Below are positions 36,001 to 49,353 of a stretch of DNA of 64,000 nt, piece by piece. The notes under the pieces were generated by a model. That model ran no database searches, was not told the origin of the DNA, and saw only the letters and a list, made by a program, of their open reading frames with translations. The stretch is from Onchocerca lupi (Eukaryota > Nematoda > Chromadorea > Rhabditida > Onchocercidae), in assembly GCA_028564675.1 (NCBI GenBank), contig JAOVVO010000444.1, positions 1 to 64,000 on the forward strand, given 5' to 3'. Position 1 is the first letter of the stretch, and each line of letters begins with the position of its first letter. Position numbers and translations under genes: made by a program.

Positions 36001-39000
36001 CGTCGATATAGTCTTATGACTGGATATGTTTCGCGTCTATAAAATCTAAATGTAATTTAAGAGTAATCAAAAGAAACTATAAAAGGACCGTAAAATTGGA
36101 AATCGTCTTAAATGTCATAATTTAGTCCAAAATGCTCGAATGTTTGGCAAAAATCAGAAATTTATAAAAGATTTAATAACAGCAATTATTTCTGGAACGG
36201 TTGCAAAAATTGTGGCTCGCCTTGCCGAAATACTTTATGTGATCGTCAAATTTAGTATGTATTTCTTTTTCTTTCTTTTTTTTCTTTTCAAACTTCCAAC
36301 TATTATATCAGCCTAATATTGACAATGAAAATTTATTAGTCGATTATCTCTTCTTATTTACTTATTTTGGTTTAATTGGGAATAATGTTTGTATCATACT
36401 GTCGAATTTTTTTAGCTTAAGAAAGTATGAAATATTCATCTTATTAATTCATATCTTGTTCATCCATATATAATGTCAAAGTAATTAATTTCTTTCCATT
36501 CTATTTTTTTTTAATGTAAATATGAAATTATTAATTTAATAAAATATTATACAGAAAACCGTTTCATTATGACCATATTGGAATCGAATGATATTTTTGC
36601 CATATTAACAAGAACCTTTCAAAAGTATCTTCAACAGTGGTTCACTGCATCCGGACTGGATTTCCTGGAAATTTGCTTGTTTACAGTGGGATCGTTGAGG
36701 AATCTAATAAGATTAAGTATCTGTATTTTGCAGTTATTAATTAAGTATTTTAAATTCCGTATTTTTTGAATAAGATTTGAATGATGCCAAGAATGATATA
36801 TCTATCTGAATTTTAAATTTTTTGAAAAAAAAGATGACTTCTTTTTCCAATTCTTTTCTTAATAAACGAAAAACTGTGATAAAGTGCTTTTAGTTTGAAG
36901 TTTAGAACGTAATAGAGAACGCTTATTAGCTATTGGCGCCATGGAAACGTTTAATGAAGCTATTTCACTCATTGATAACAACAAGGAATATTTGGATGAT
37001 GGCTCATCACTGGGATCGTCTATTATAACTCTTAAGGTTAGATTTTATAAAAGGAAGCATTATATCGCCTTAAATATAAAGTAGTTCAAATTTTCTTAAA
37101 ATTTCTTCAGCTTGAACAAATTCTTCTGAATGTCGTTGAATTTTCCGAACATTTCAAAAATTTAATTAATTTTACTGAATTAATTGATTAATTTAATATC
37201 TATTCCATCCAGATCATTAGCTCTCTAATATGATAATACTGCTCATAGTCAAAATTCTAATCTTATTTTTCTTCAAAATTTCCATGTTTTTGTTATTATT
37301 GTTACAACAATTTATATAGATTTTTTTTCTACCTTTTTGATAGAATAACCATTAAGAAATCCCAAGATTTTTCACTTAATGCATTTCCGTATTATCCATG
37401 GTATTACATAAGATTTACTTGTATCATCAATTTATCATTTCTTATATTGGATACTTCATCATGAAAAGTTGACGGATACACGATGTTAAAGAAGATGATC
37501 GTATTCCCTAAAAGCATTGCAGCTGGCTGAAAAATTTGATTTGCTATTTGACACCAAAACTTTTTAGAAGGTTTATGCATGACCCTGTTATGTGTGGTTG
37601 TGTCATCCTGATAAATTTATTTATTATTGAATTCTATAAAACTGGTAATAATGATGTAATAATGGGAAAATGAAATCGTAGCCCTTAATTAAACTTGATT
37701 TGATTAGATCTTATTCTTATTTCCTTCTAAATACTATTTTCCTTTGCTTGATACTCTTTGCTTTCGCTAGAGTTTCTGAAATTTCATAAATTCTAAGCAT
37801 TCTATGCAGGTTTATAATGATTACACAATTATATGTTAAATATTTCCAAGTATTAGCCTTCTAATAAATACTTATAACATCAATCGTAAAAGCACTTTTC
37901 AACAATTATTATACATTATTTCATTATCTGAAATATGAAATATCCTCAATCATAAAATCGTAACATTCTAATAGATAGGAATGAATTTCATCAATCAGGA
38001 ATTCAAAAATATTTATTCAAGTTAAATTTTTTCACAAACTCAGGACTCTTCTTTAATTAATAATTTCATTTTGTTTGTTATGAACTTGTGCCTTCCAGAA
38101 AATTAAAACGGTTTTTGGGGTCAAACATTTGTATCATATTTGAGATCGCAAACTGTTTGAAAAATTTTCGAATTATTATAATTGATATTTTATTTACTAA
38201 AAATTTTTCATTTGAATATTAAATTCCAGCTAAAATGAAGCGTTTTGCGCATGAAATTTTCAGGTTTTTTCAAATTCCTAAAATTTTTCATAACTTGTTT
38301 AGATTCATTTAAATTTTTCATAATTTATTTAGATTTAATCAAATAATTGTATTGAAAAAAAAAAAATTCTAGAGTAGCGATTTTGAAGAGTTTTTTTTTA
38401 TAATTTTGAATTTACAATGATGTTATTTGTGGTGAATATGAAGTCTATTGATAGGCATACTTTTATATACTAATATACATCATCTATGGCTCGATATTTG
38501 GTATGAATTGCAATTCCATAATTGCTTTGCTAAAATTTTAAACCTACTGCTTATCCATTCTCTTTTCTCCTGGATTGTTGTCATTCAAGAAAAATTGGAA
38601 AAGAGTTCAAATTTATTAAAAGATCTATTTTTTCACCTATCATAACTGTCCACACGAATTTCTGATCGTACATCTTCTATTGGTCTCAAATCAATGTTTT
38701 TGATTAATCGTAACCAACCATATTCCGGTTATAATCTCTCTGCCATGTAGCTTAAATAATAACTTCTAAATTCTTCCAAAATATTAAAATTTCTTCTTTT
38801 AGGATTTTCAATTCTTTGATTTTTTAAATTTTCTTGTTATGGAACAATTCAAGTAAAAATGAAACTAAATTCTGTTGTTGTGAAACAGAAGTGCGTTTCT
38901 ATGAATTAGAAATATTTTTATTTTAGTTTCCTAATCCTTTTTATCCCCGCATTTTCCTTTTTTCTTTTTTTTTTTCTTTTATTTCGTAATAAATATCGTT

Positions 39001-42000
39001 ATAGATATCCTGTAATGCGGAATATTACTCTTGCTTGTTAGTAAATATTGAGTCGATGGTTATGACTGGTTTTCCTATATTTTTGATGTTCATTATTTGT
39101 TTGATGTATTTGTAATCCTCGATAATAGGTTGATTTTTTTTTTTTTTTTTTTATTTTGTCTCTCGATAACTCAGTGGAGTTCTTAAATCCGTGATCATCA
39201 CTTGAATGAAATAAGAAACTGCACTGAATTACCGAAAGACGAAAAATCTCCTTCATTTCTCCCCGATGAAAAGTGTTTTGATTATTATTTTTGCTTAGCT
39301 CATAATAGAATTTTGTTTTTCAGCTCCGCCCATCACATAGATCTTGTGCAATAAAATTTAAAAACTTAATTACACAAGATGATATCTATGCTTTTTGATA
39401 ATTTGGTGGATGAGATAGATAAGATAAGATATGTAAAAATATAAACACAAGATATTGTTTATATTTAACGTACGAAATCGACTTTAAATTGATGATATAT
39501 TTCAAACTTAATCTCTTTTATTCAATCTATCAATCAAATGCAAAAATTGACTATCAAGTGTTTTACATGTTAGAATCGTTCTTTTATTTTTAATTTTTTG
39601 TTTTTCGTTTTTTTCCTTTTTTTTTTTCTTTCTTTTTTTTTTTTTTTTTTTTTATCAGTTGGGTTGTTTGTTCTTAAAACAAGCAATTCAGAGATTTATA
39701 AGTTCGACTATATGATATATAATTTTAAAATAAAATATATATGATAGCAATGATTATGGAGAATACTACAACTCATTTGCTTTAAACTAATTTTGAAAAT
39801 CCAATGATTTGATAAGTTGTTAGTGTTGAGTAAGTTTTAAAATATTTCAGGAATCATTATTTGCATTGCGCATGAATTGTCTACCTCTCCATCCATTTCC
39901 TATAGCTTCATCTACTCCACCACCAATTATTTTCCCACTTCCGAAAGAAATTCGTAGCAATTCACATCAACAGTCCCCTTGGTATGTTCATTAAAACCTA
40001 TCACTACTGCAGTATTAAGTCGAATTACAGTCATAAATTTTTAATTTGTGTTTAATTTGTTTGGAAATTTGATTTTATTTGCATTCATCGATGATTCCGT
40101 CGACATCTTAGGTCGCGTGAGAAAACTGTTGAGGAGAATTTTTCATATATTTCACCAATGCGAAATGATGAACGTGCTCTGCGTTGCGGTATGCTTTAAT
40201 TTTTTTTAGCTAAGAATTAGCCGATTAGAACGATTATTTAAAATCACCATATTGTAAGATTTATGAAAATGATGAAATGAAGCTTTTCTCAAAGATATTA
40301 GTTATGGTCGTATCAAAAACAATTCTTGGGTATTTGATTAACTTCAAGGAAATGTGTAGATTTTGAAATTCTAAAAAAAGACAGTTTGATACCGAAATTT
40401 TGATTCGAAATTTTCTCTAGACATATGAAGCCAACAACCCGAAGACTCAAACTGACATAGTTAATAAGTAATTTAAAGACAGATTATGATCTTCCTTTCA
40501 ATTAATATGCAATTGTAATTTACAAATTATTTAAGTAGGAATGTACAAGCTAAACATAATACAAATACTTTCTTGACTTTTTACCTTAGAAATCTTCCTG
40601 TTTTTGTGGATATAAAAAAGTTTTCAATGCGACAGAACCAACCATTGCTTACTGATGTAAAAAATGAAGCTTGATCTGCGTTGGCGAATGCAGTCGACAC
40701 CATTGGTAGATACGATGCCATTAAACATGATTACTTGAAATATTATTAGAATAAGCATTAGAATCTAAGTAATATTAACATTTAAATGCAGGATTTTAAT
40801 TTAAATGCAAATTGTGCTTTATAGATTTTATATTCAAATATCTTTATGTATCAATAATTACAGTTGAAGATGGTGGTGACGATGAAGATGAAGCATTGTT
40901 TACAGTAGCATCACTTGGTGACAATGATGAGGATAGTTCGCATCTAATACCTGCAAGCTTTCCTCATCATCTTTCTTTGACTGAGCTAACCGACAATTAT
41001 TTTCATTATTTCACTGAATTTTTTCGAGGAACTATCACGCTTGGTTCGTCTTCGATGACATTATTTTCGGACAAGTTAGGAGTGGAAAATTTTGCTGACT
41101 TGGTAGCAAAAACCTCAAAGGTAAATATTATGACTGATTCATTTATCTGATTTTCATTTCAAATCTTTCAGTTGAAAAATTAAAATCAATTATCTTAACT
41201 TTTAAGTTTGATTATTATTTAAGTTTCCAATTGCAAATTATTAATAAAATACACGCATAATTTAACTATATTTACATATATAATTATTATACTAACAATT
41301 TGCAGAAAATAAGATCACCGTCAGTTTTCATAAAAATTGCTTATCCAACAACCATTCTTCCAACAAATTTACATTCTGTTTTGCAACCACTCGCAAAAAT
41401 TGATTCGAAACGGTATGGAATAAACTGAGTTAATAATATTTGTAGAAAATTGGAATTAATTCAACTGATTTTTAGTCTTTCATTTTTTAAAAGATTTTTT
41501 TGTGGATATTTTCAATTTAATTGACGGTCAATTTAAAACTAATTCCGAGGATTTGAAATCTATAGTTTTTTAATCAAGCACCCGTCGCTATTTCTGGAAT
41601 TAGTGTAGGAAAAAAAAAGTGAAAGTCTTGTTCATGCAACAAGTTTTGTGTTTTAAGAGATTTATTGATAAAAGATATAGCACATTTGCGAGATGACTCA
41701 TCATTCCCTGCTCGTATTGTATACGATTTGGATTGTTTGGTTTGCGATAAAACTCAAATTCTTGCATCCAATCAAACAATTGGAAACGATGATGAGAATC
41801 GGTATTGCCCAAATAATTAAATTTTTTAGAGTTTTTGAATAATTATTTCTAGAATTTTTTGGAAAGCATGCTTTTACTGCTCATAAAAGGTATTTATAAT
41901 TTGCTGTCTATAAATTAATATTCATTATAATTTTTGTCCAGTTCTTCTAACACATAGCATTAAATTATAACTTAGAAGGATATAAGGATATTTCAAATAA

Positions 42001-45000
42001 TTCAGAAACGATAATAGCATTGGAATGCCCTTATTTTTTCATTTTAGGATTGGTAAAATGAAGCCCAAGGATCACTTGTTGTTCGAGAGTCGATTTGAAG
42101 GTGGAAATTTGAGACGAGCCATCCAAGTATTATTTTAAATATTTAAAAGGCGTAATTGTTTGTTTTTATTGCAAAAGTCTACTTTTTCGGAATTATTATT
42201 TTAGGTAGATAAATGGCATTATCAGTTGATATTATCACCAGATATCAACCAATTACGGCCACACTTTCAGTGGTTTTTTTTTGAAGTTTCCAATAATGAA
42301 GCAGGCGTGGATTATATGTTTGAAATTATTAATTGCTTTAAAAAGACATCAATGTTTAATCGTGGTAATGATTTGTCTTGACTTTATCTAGTTTTTAAAA
42401 TTCCTTATATTTAAAAAAATACTTCTTCGAACAAATTTTTCATGGATAAGTACTTTTTCAAAAAAAACTGATAACTATTTATTCTCAATAATCAGTTCCC
42501 GTCAAAAAAAAAAAAAAAAAAATCAAGATCTTGCAATGAAAATATGATTCCTAAAAAATGTTAGTGAAACAGAGTTGATTAACGAATAACTCAAAAAATT
42601 GGTTGTTTGCAGGTATGCAACCAGTACTGTTCTCAGTTACAGAGGCTTGTCGAGGAAATCCTAAATGGATACGTGTAGGTTCAGCAGTATGTTATTATCG
42701 TAATACTTTTATTCGCAATGATTCTGGAATAATAAATGTTGCATCTACTCCAAGGTATTTTGATTTCAAGTTTTTCAAAGTAGATTATTTATCTTCGAAA
42801 TAGTTTTTCAGCATTACTGCAATTGTTTTGAAAAAGAGCATATAATGATGCTAATAAATAAGTCTGGAAATATATGATAAGAATCTGTACATCATAATAT
42901 ATCTCAGTTTGCAAACATATGGATCTTTGAGTTATTTCCATTTGTTCGCCGTTATATATAATTTTAACACTACTGTCATTTGACATCTCAATATCATATA
43001 ATATTAAAATTCAGATTTTACTATGTTAATAATTAAAGAATTTCATTTCATAATTTCAAAAGACGAAAGAAAATATAAATCTGTGGGAAGGAAAGAAAAT
43101 TCCGATTTATAAAAATCCTCATTTTTTCAGACATTATTTTTCGCTATATTTCACAATCAAATTTAAATATCATGCGGATATATGCTACATTGCTTATCAT
43201 TTCCCGTACACATATTCGATGCTTCAAGTAGTTTCTTGTTTATTTTTGAACTTGAAAATGTTGTGACAGTGGTTCGAAGTTCAGGTATTGAAACGGAGCA
43301 GGCTGATTTTATGAACTAAAAAGAGTCGAGCATTTATTAGATGGCCAAATAATACATGCTGGAAGACAGAGAATCTAAATGCGGAAAACGGCTTATTTTA
43401 TATTCTATTAAAATACGCGCGTATGCTTTTTATAGTTATAGAATGACAAGATATTTTCTATGATGTAAGTAAAACACAGATGTAAAAAAAATCTCCATTA
43501 TAAAATGAGTTCGATTTATAAATGAAACTTAGAAAAAAAAAGGATTGATTTTAGGTAAAGCTTTGAATATAGAGAAGAACTTTTTTAGAAATTTTTTCAC
43601 TTTGAAAAAATATCAAAATATCGTTTCTAATTATTGTTTCATAATATTAAAGAAATCGCCAAAAGCGATTTAGTACTTCATTGTGAGTCTATTATATGCA
43701 TTCATCATTTTTCAGTTATTGTTTCTGCATCTTAAATTTCTTAACTTTTGCGAAGTAATTAAATTTTTATGAACCTGGTAAATTTGAGAACTGTTCATGA
43801 GAGGGAATGTTTAAAAATGTGAATTTTATGTAAGTAATAAATAAATATATAATATACAGGAATAAGTTGTGGTATTGCCCAGACGATATTATAGAATACT
43901 TAGTACATAGATAATAGGGATCTGTATATTATATAGCAGTAAATATATTGTGAATAATTATTGCATAAGCATTAGACATCAATGTTTACTGAGAATTATA
44001 GTTAGCCTGAATTCGTATGTATGATTTGATTTCAGGCTACTTTAGAAAGGTATTTATCAAAAAATGGCGAGGAAGGACGACTTTATGTTCGTAATGATCA
44101 ACTTTGTACATCATTAGCTGGTAATGCTGTGTCACTCATTACAATAACCGCTGATGGTACTAAGGAACAATTATTTGATCGTCAAGTCGTATTGCTTTGT
44201 GCTAGAGTACATCCTGGAGAAAATAACACAAGTTGGATTATGCATGGTACATTTTTCATATATCCAGAAATATTAGTAAATTCAAAAAATGATAAGCTTA
44301 TTTAGTGTAGTTCAAACTAAAATTTTATAATAAATTGGATTGTATAGGAAGCTTTTGAAGTAAGCATTCTTTTAGTTTTTTCCTTTTTTATTAAAAAATA
44401 AATTGAATTATAATTTATATTTTTAATACTATATGTGGCTTATTGGAAGTTATTTTTAATTTTTTATACCTTATTTTTTCTTTTATAGTCACAATGATGG
44501 ATAAAGTTCTCTTAACAGAAATGCTAACAATAATGAAAAATTTAACTGAAATTTGTTTTTAACTGAAAAAATTATCATGAAGACATAATTATGAATTGCA
44601 AGTCAAACTTAAATTAAGGGTCCATTTACAAATTTCCATTGTATTTCATAACTTACGTTAAACTTTAATTGAATAAATTTTTTTATAATATATAAAAGTT
44701 TTCAAGGTATTATGGATTTCTTGATGAGTGATAAGGAAGAAGCTATGGAGCTTCGTGATCAGTTCGTATTTAAATTAATTCCAATGTTAAATGTCGATGG
44801 TGTGATAAACGGTTCACATCGTTGCAGTTTAGCTGGTGTAGATTTGAATCGAACCTGGGATCAACCTTCACCAGTGTTACATCCTATTATTTATCACAGT
44901 AAAGCTATTGTGCAGTATATAGTAAGTTATTGTTCTCTTATAAATTGGATTTAGTCGTAATTGCATATCTAATTTGTATGCAAGATTCATAAACCATATT

Positions 45001-46183
45001 CATGTCTGATTCCATAATAATTTGTAGACGTAATTTTGAGGCAAACGTACTTTAATTTTTTCACATTCCAATAATTCTTTATTAGTAACGCCTATATTTA
45101 TAAAGTTTATGATACACATTGATTGATTTTTAGTATTATAAAATGGGAGCATAATTTTTAAAAATTTTTGTGCTATATGGGAAAAGCGAAGAAATACAAA
45201 TTTCAGGTTGATGTGCTTGGAAAAAAACCGTTTTTGTTTATCGATCTACATGGTCATTCTAAGAATTTTAATTTTTTTCTTTATGGGAACAATCCTGATG
45301 ACTCTTGGTGTATTCTGGATCACTCGCTCCCAGGAAAAAACGATTTTATGTCACTTCCATTACTTTTGAAGCAGGTTACTTATAGATGATTTATCAAATA
45401 GAAATGATATGTTCATAAGTAGTTGAATAATTAAGTTGGAGAATAATTTTTTTTTATTTGCGAAATTTTTCCAAGTTTTTTGCCTTTCAACAAATTCAAC
45501 AGTTTATTTCATTGAGTCACAGAAATTTGCTGCAGAAATGTGATCATTTTTCATTATCAAATTGTCGATTTAACATAACCAAAACCAAAGAATCATCAAG
45601 TCGTGTAACACTGTGGAGGCAGTTTGGTGTCACTCGATCATATACACTGGAATCTACATTTTGTGGTTTCAGTTGCGGTTCTTTGAATGGTTACCAGGTT
45701 AATATTTAGTATTAAGGCTTTCTTAGTGATTTGTAGTGAACAAAAAATATTAATTTCCATGGCAGATTATTTCAAACAAAAAATTCAATCATTTTTTTTT
45801 ATATGGAAATCATATTTTTTCCATATTTAGGATATGGTTGTCTAATATTCAGAGAATGACCATTTGTTGATAGAGCAAGTTGTAATTTAAGGTTAAATCG
45901 ATATATTTAATACCGTATGGTGAAATTTGAGCTATTTGATTATTTAATTTTTTGTTATCAATAATGAAAGAAGTGATATATCAAATTCATTTAACATATT
46001 AAATAAGTTTGGATTTTTTATATCTCATTCATATCATATTTTTTATATAATATTATTTTGCATTATTTCTAGATAAATATCGAACATTTGATGGAAATGG
46101 GTAGACAGTTATGTCAGACATTTAGTTTTCTGAAACATGATAACCTTTCGAATCAGCAGGAGGATGATGATGATTCGGAGTAA
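33026..46183 (+). CDS. ccpp-1: Cytosolic carboxypeptidase AGTPBP1/Nna1 (CCPP-1), tubulin deglutamylase
   Basis: Exons: 33026-33060, 33468-33603, 33909-34046, 34660-34690, 35126-35269, 35386-35514, 36126-36254, 36555-36716, 36906-37036, 39851-39981, 40112-40188, 40864-41120, 41306-41412, 41658-41801, 42048-42126, 42205-42364, 42613-42754, 43131-43227, 44036-44246, 44707-44921, 45207-45374, 45503-45697, 46073-46183; all in phase; 1042 residues. It trims polyglutamate side chains from tubulin, mainly in cilia and neurons. The N-terminal half is helical ARM-like (DKKFCLKVRLNGLIVLF, LQLCCCCIHSVQNARMFGKN). Next come a variable acidic linker, the CCP N-domain (LLFESRFEGGNLRRAIQ, MQPVLFSVTEA, CYIAYHFPYTYSMLQ) and the M14 peptidase domain. 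The zinc ligands HPGE and the histidine in DLHGHS are present, as is the catalytic glutamate in RSYTLESTFCG. Active enzyme expected. The C terminus ends in an acidic QQEDDDDSE. Intron 37037-39850 is unusually long. Confidence 0.95.
37037..39850 (+). other. Long CCPP-1 intron (2.8 kb)
   Basis: The largest intron in the window. It contains poly-T tracts near 39131-39150 and 39628-39653. No open frame or RNA gene is supported inside it. It lies between the ARM-like half and the linker, a natural place for alternative exons. Confidence 0.6.
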
Positions 46184-46346
46184 TTTGGAAATCTATTCAA
46201 AATCGATTATGAGATTGCTGAGTACCATACTGATTGTCACTTAACATTTGTCCTTTACTGAAGGCAATCATGAAATCATGTTATTCACAAGACATTTGAT
46301 GTGGACAAATATGATACTTGAAGTTCCATAAATTTGAAATATCGGA

Positions 46347-46352
46347 AATAAA
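46347..46352 (+). promoter_or_regulatory. Poly(A) signal AATAAA
   Basis: AATAAA 164 bases after the CCPP-1 stop. Confidence 0.5.
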
Positions 46353-47433
46353 GTTTGAGGGACTTAAAGCCTTATATTTTTTTGAGTCTGAAGCACAATT
46401 AAACTAAAATTTTAATTAGCAAGATCAATTTCCGAATAGCAATATAGTTTTGTTCGATCCATAAGCTTTCTTGACTCAAATTCACCCAGCTTAAAATTCA
46501 AGAAACTACCTCATAGTTGTTTTGTTACGAATTTATCATTGTTGTTTTGTATGTTCAAATTTTAAATAAATTCGAAATTATACCAACATTTCCTCTAATC
46601 GCATTTGTTTTGTTCATTTATCCATTTTTCTTCATTGATTCTCATACTAAATTTGATTTCTCAACTTGCTCCTGTGTTTTAAATTATGATTGAACTTCCA
46701 GATCGTTTTCCTTTAAAAGGATGGGTTTTACACAAATATTAATTTTGCTGTAATCAAAAATAAAATTAAGGAAATTTTTTAATCAATCGTCAAACAGCCA
46801 AAATTTTTGAAAACCTATTCTTTCATATAATTTATTATGTATCATTTTTTTAATTTTTTTAAATGTATAAGATACTTATTTCAATGTGATATTGTTGTAA
46901 ACAGTGCATTGTGAATTTGGTTAATCATAATTATGTTTCATTTTATTTATTTGTTTTTTATATGTACAAAGCTGTGTTGTACATTTTCGTGTTCTGTTGT
47001 TTTTAGGATTGTAGAATCTCATTGAGAATTGTGATTGCTAAATTTTCGTTGTTAATATTTGATGAAATAACAGTTATTTTTACTTTGGATTTTTAACATG
47101 GCTAGAGTTTAAATTGTAAAGTAGCAATTTCTATTTTTTCATAAAATATTAGAAATAAATTTTATTTGATATTCCAATCTCGAAACTCTCTTAATGAAAT
47201 TGTTTTCATGTGAATATCATGTACAACTGATTTGATCATATTTGTCACTGAAATATTTCAGTCTAAGATTGTAAAGTATTTATTTCAAGTTAAAATTTAA
47301 AAATATTTAAATATATAATTAAAATGAGATATAAAGGTCAAGGAAACAGAGAAAAAGGTTATAAGAAGCTTGCGATCTAATTCTATTCGAATCGCTTGAT
47401 CATTTATAAGGAGGAATTGAAAGAATAGAAGAC

Positions 47434-47676
47434 ATGCAATTAAAAGCTTTCCAACAAAGTTTTGCATTTTCGCATAAATTATGTGAAGAAATCCCAAGAG
47501 TTCGAAGAAATGTTAATATACCTGATTTTTACCAAGATTGGACGGATTTTCTGACCTTCGACCCATTTTTTTCGCCTGAATATTCAAGATTTGGAAAGAG
47601 TCCCTACAAAGGATTTTAAGTCGACATATGGCGAATTTATGGTAGCCTTCATTACTAGTCCTCTGCAGGTAGCAAA
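47434..47676 (+). other. Unassigned open reading frames, possible orphan exon or pseudogene
   Basis: One frame (47434-47619) gives 61 residues (MQLKAFQQSFAFSHKLCEE..., later DWTDFLTFDPFFSPEYSRFG). An overlapping second frame, open from the end of the TGA near 47550, reads LERVPTKDFKSTYGEFMVAF and runs to a good donor, CAG|GTAGCA, after 47668. Composition is more protein-like than in neighbouring noncoding DNA. No family recognised. It could be an upstream exon, a broken gene joined by a frameshift, or chance. Confidence 0.25.
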
Positions 47677-48102
47677 TTCAATCAACAAATTTTTATTTTT
47701 GTTTCGGCTTTAACCTTTCATGTGAAATTCGATAATTTAAGTTTAAAACAAAAGAAATGAGGTGTAAAAAGCATACTAATTATCATTTTCGAAATTGGTT
47801 CTACTTAATTTTCCATTTTTTTAATGAAAAATTAATATCAGTCATTTTTGTCAATATAGAATTATTTGCAGTTTAGACAAATACATGCAAAAAAATAAAT
47901 TAATTACTTTTTAATTACCTAATTAACAAGATAAACCATTTTGTAAAGCAGAATTTAATCTTCTTATCTAGAATTTATTTAAAAAATTGGTTATTATAAC
48001 AATTTGTTCATTATTATGTACAATTATGGGAATATTCAAATTAAACTTTGGCCTTCTAGCAACAATTGTGAATCATATGGCTGGCACAAGTACAAACTAG
48101 GC

Positions 48103-48123
48103 TTTTAACGATAGATTTTAACT
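48103..48123. repeat. 21-base exact match to 59400-59420
   Basis: An exact 21-base direct match with a second intergenic site 11.3 kb away. Here it is followed by a partial second copy (GATAGATTTTAA). Probably a dispersed short repeat. Confidence 0.6.
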
Positions 48124-49024
48124 GATAGATTTTAAAGCTATGGAAAAAGCTAGCCTGGAATATTGGCTAGTAATTTTTGAAAGCATACACTTTGTGTATT
48201 GATTTTTTATTTCAATTTTATCAAATTTATCAAACTTACAAATTTATCCTAAATTTATGATTTTACTTGAGTCGTTCATTTTCAGTCAAACATTTTTTAC
48301 AAATAAATTTATTTAATTCTATGGAGTTTAAAAATGATTGTTACATTTGAGGTAAATCAAATAAGCCGTAAAATTTTATTGATATGATCCTCAATCTTTC
48401 ATTAACTTTACCAATGATTTTTTCTTAAAATTCATTTTTTTTTTTTTTTTTAGGAATAAAAACGGGAAATCATTATTATTTGATAAGCATTTTTTTTTTT
48501 TTTGAATTATTGCTTAATTATAAACGATTATTCATTTAATGAAGCAATAAATTTATATTTTAATTATTTGTTTATTTATTAAATTGTACTTTTTACATTT
48601 ATCTGTATACGTTCATATTTGATAAATAAATAAAATTAATTTTAACACATTGTATTAAATTAGAAAAAAAAAATTTTTTTTTTCAAACATAACATAAGAG
48701 AAGGAAAGATTTAGTAATGAATTATACAGTAATAGTTTCGAGAAGAAAAGAAGACGAATTTTATTATTATCAAAAATTTCCTATTTCATTTACTCTTTAC
48801 ACTTCTTTATTCGTCATCTTCTTCTATCGATGAATCCATTAAGAATCAGCAATTCGCACTATAACGCTAAGTAACAAACCATTTTAAAAGGTATGTATGA
48901 TGATGGCATTTTTCCTTCTTACCTGACTAATTTATGTTCTATTTTCAAATTGTCATCAGTACTAAGTGATGAATTTGCATGAACAAATTTACCGCAAAAC
49001 TAAGATGAATAATTTGATGAAATG

Positions 49025-49025
49025 C

Positions 49026-49071
<46 letters not shown>
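49025..49071. repeat. (CT)n microsatellite
   Basis: CT dinucleotide tract with a few interruptions, about 200 bases before the homeobox start codon. Confidence 0.9.
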
Positions 49072-49269
49072 AGCATCGTCGAAAATGATAATTTGATTAG
49101 CATTTATGTCCATAAAATGGTTCCCTTTTTGTTGATGACATCGTTGTCCTGTGAAAATTACGAACCAATAGAATATTTTGTCTCCGCCTTTGAACTTTTA
49201 CCGTATCCTTTGGAAAATGGATGATAATTGTCAACTGGCATGAGCAATCAAGATGATTATGGTTGCTAA

Positions 49270-49317
49270 ATGATGGATGAGTTGTGCGGTAGCAGTACTT
49301 TATTAACTAATAATTCT

Positions 49318-49353
<36 letters not shown>

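Larger units (their letters stand above)
46184..49269. other. Intergenic region upstream of the Rx-like homeobox gene
   Basis: AATAAA at 46347-46352 probably ends CCPP-1. An unexplained open frame lies at 47434-47619. The rest is AT-rich, with a CT microsatellite (49025-49071) close to the homeobox start. It probably includes the homeobox promoter. Confidence 0.55.
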
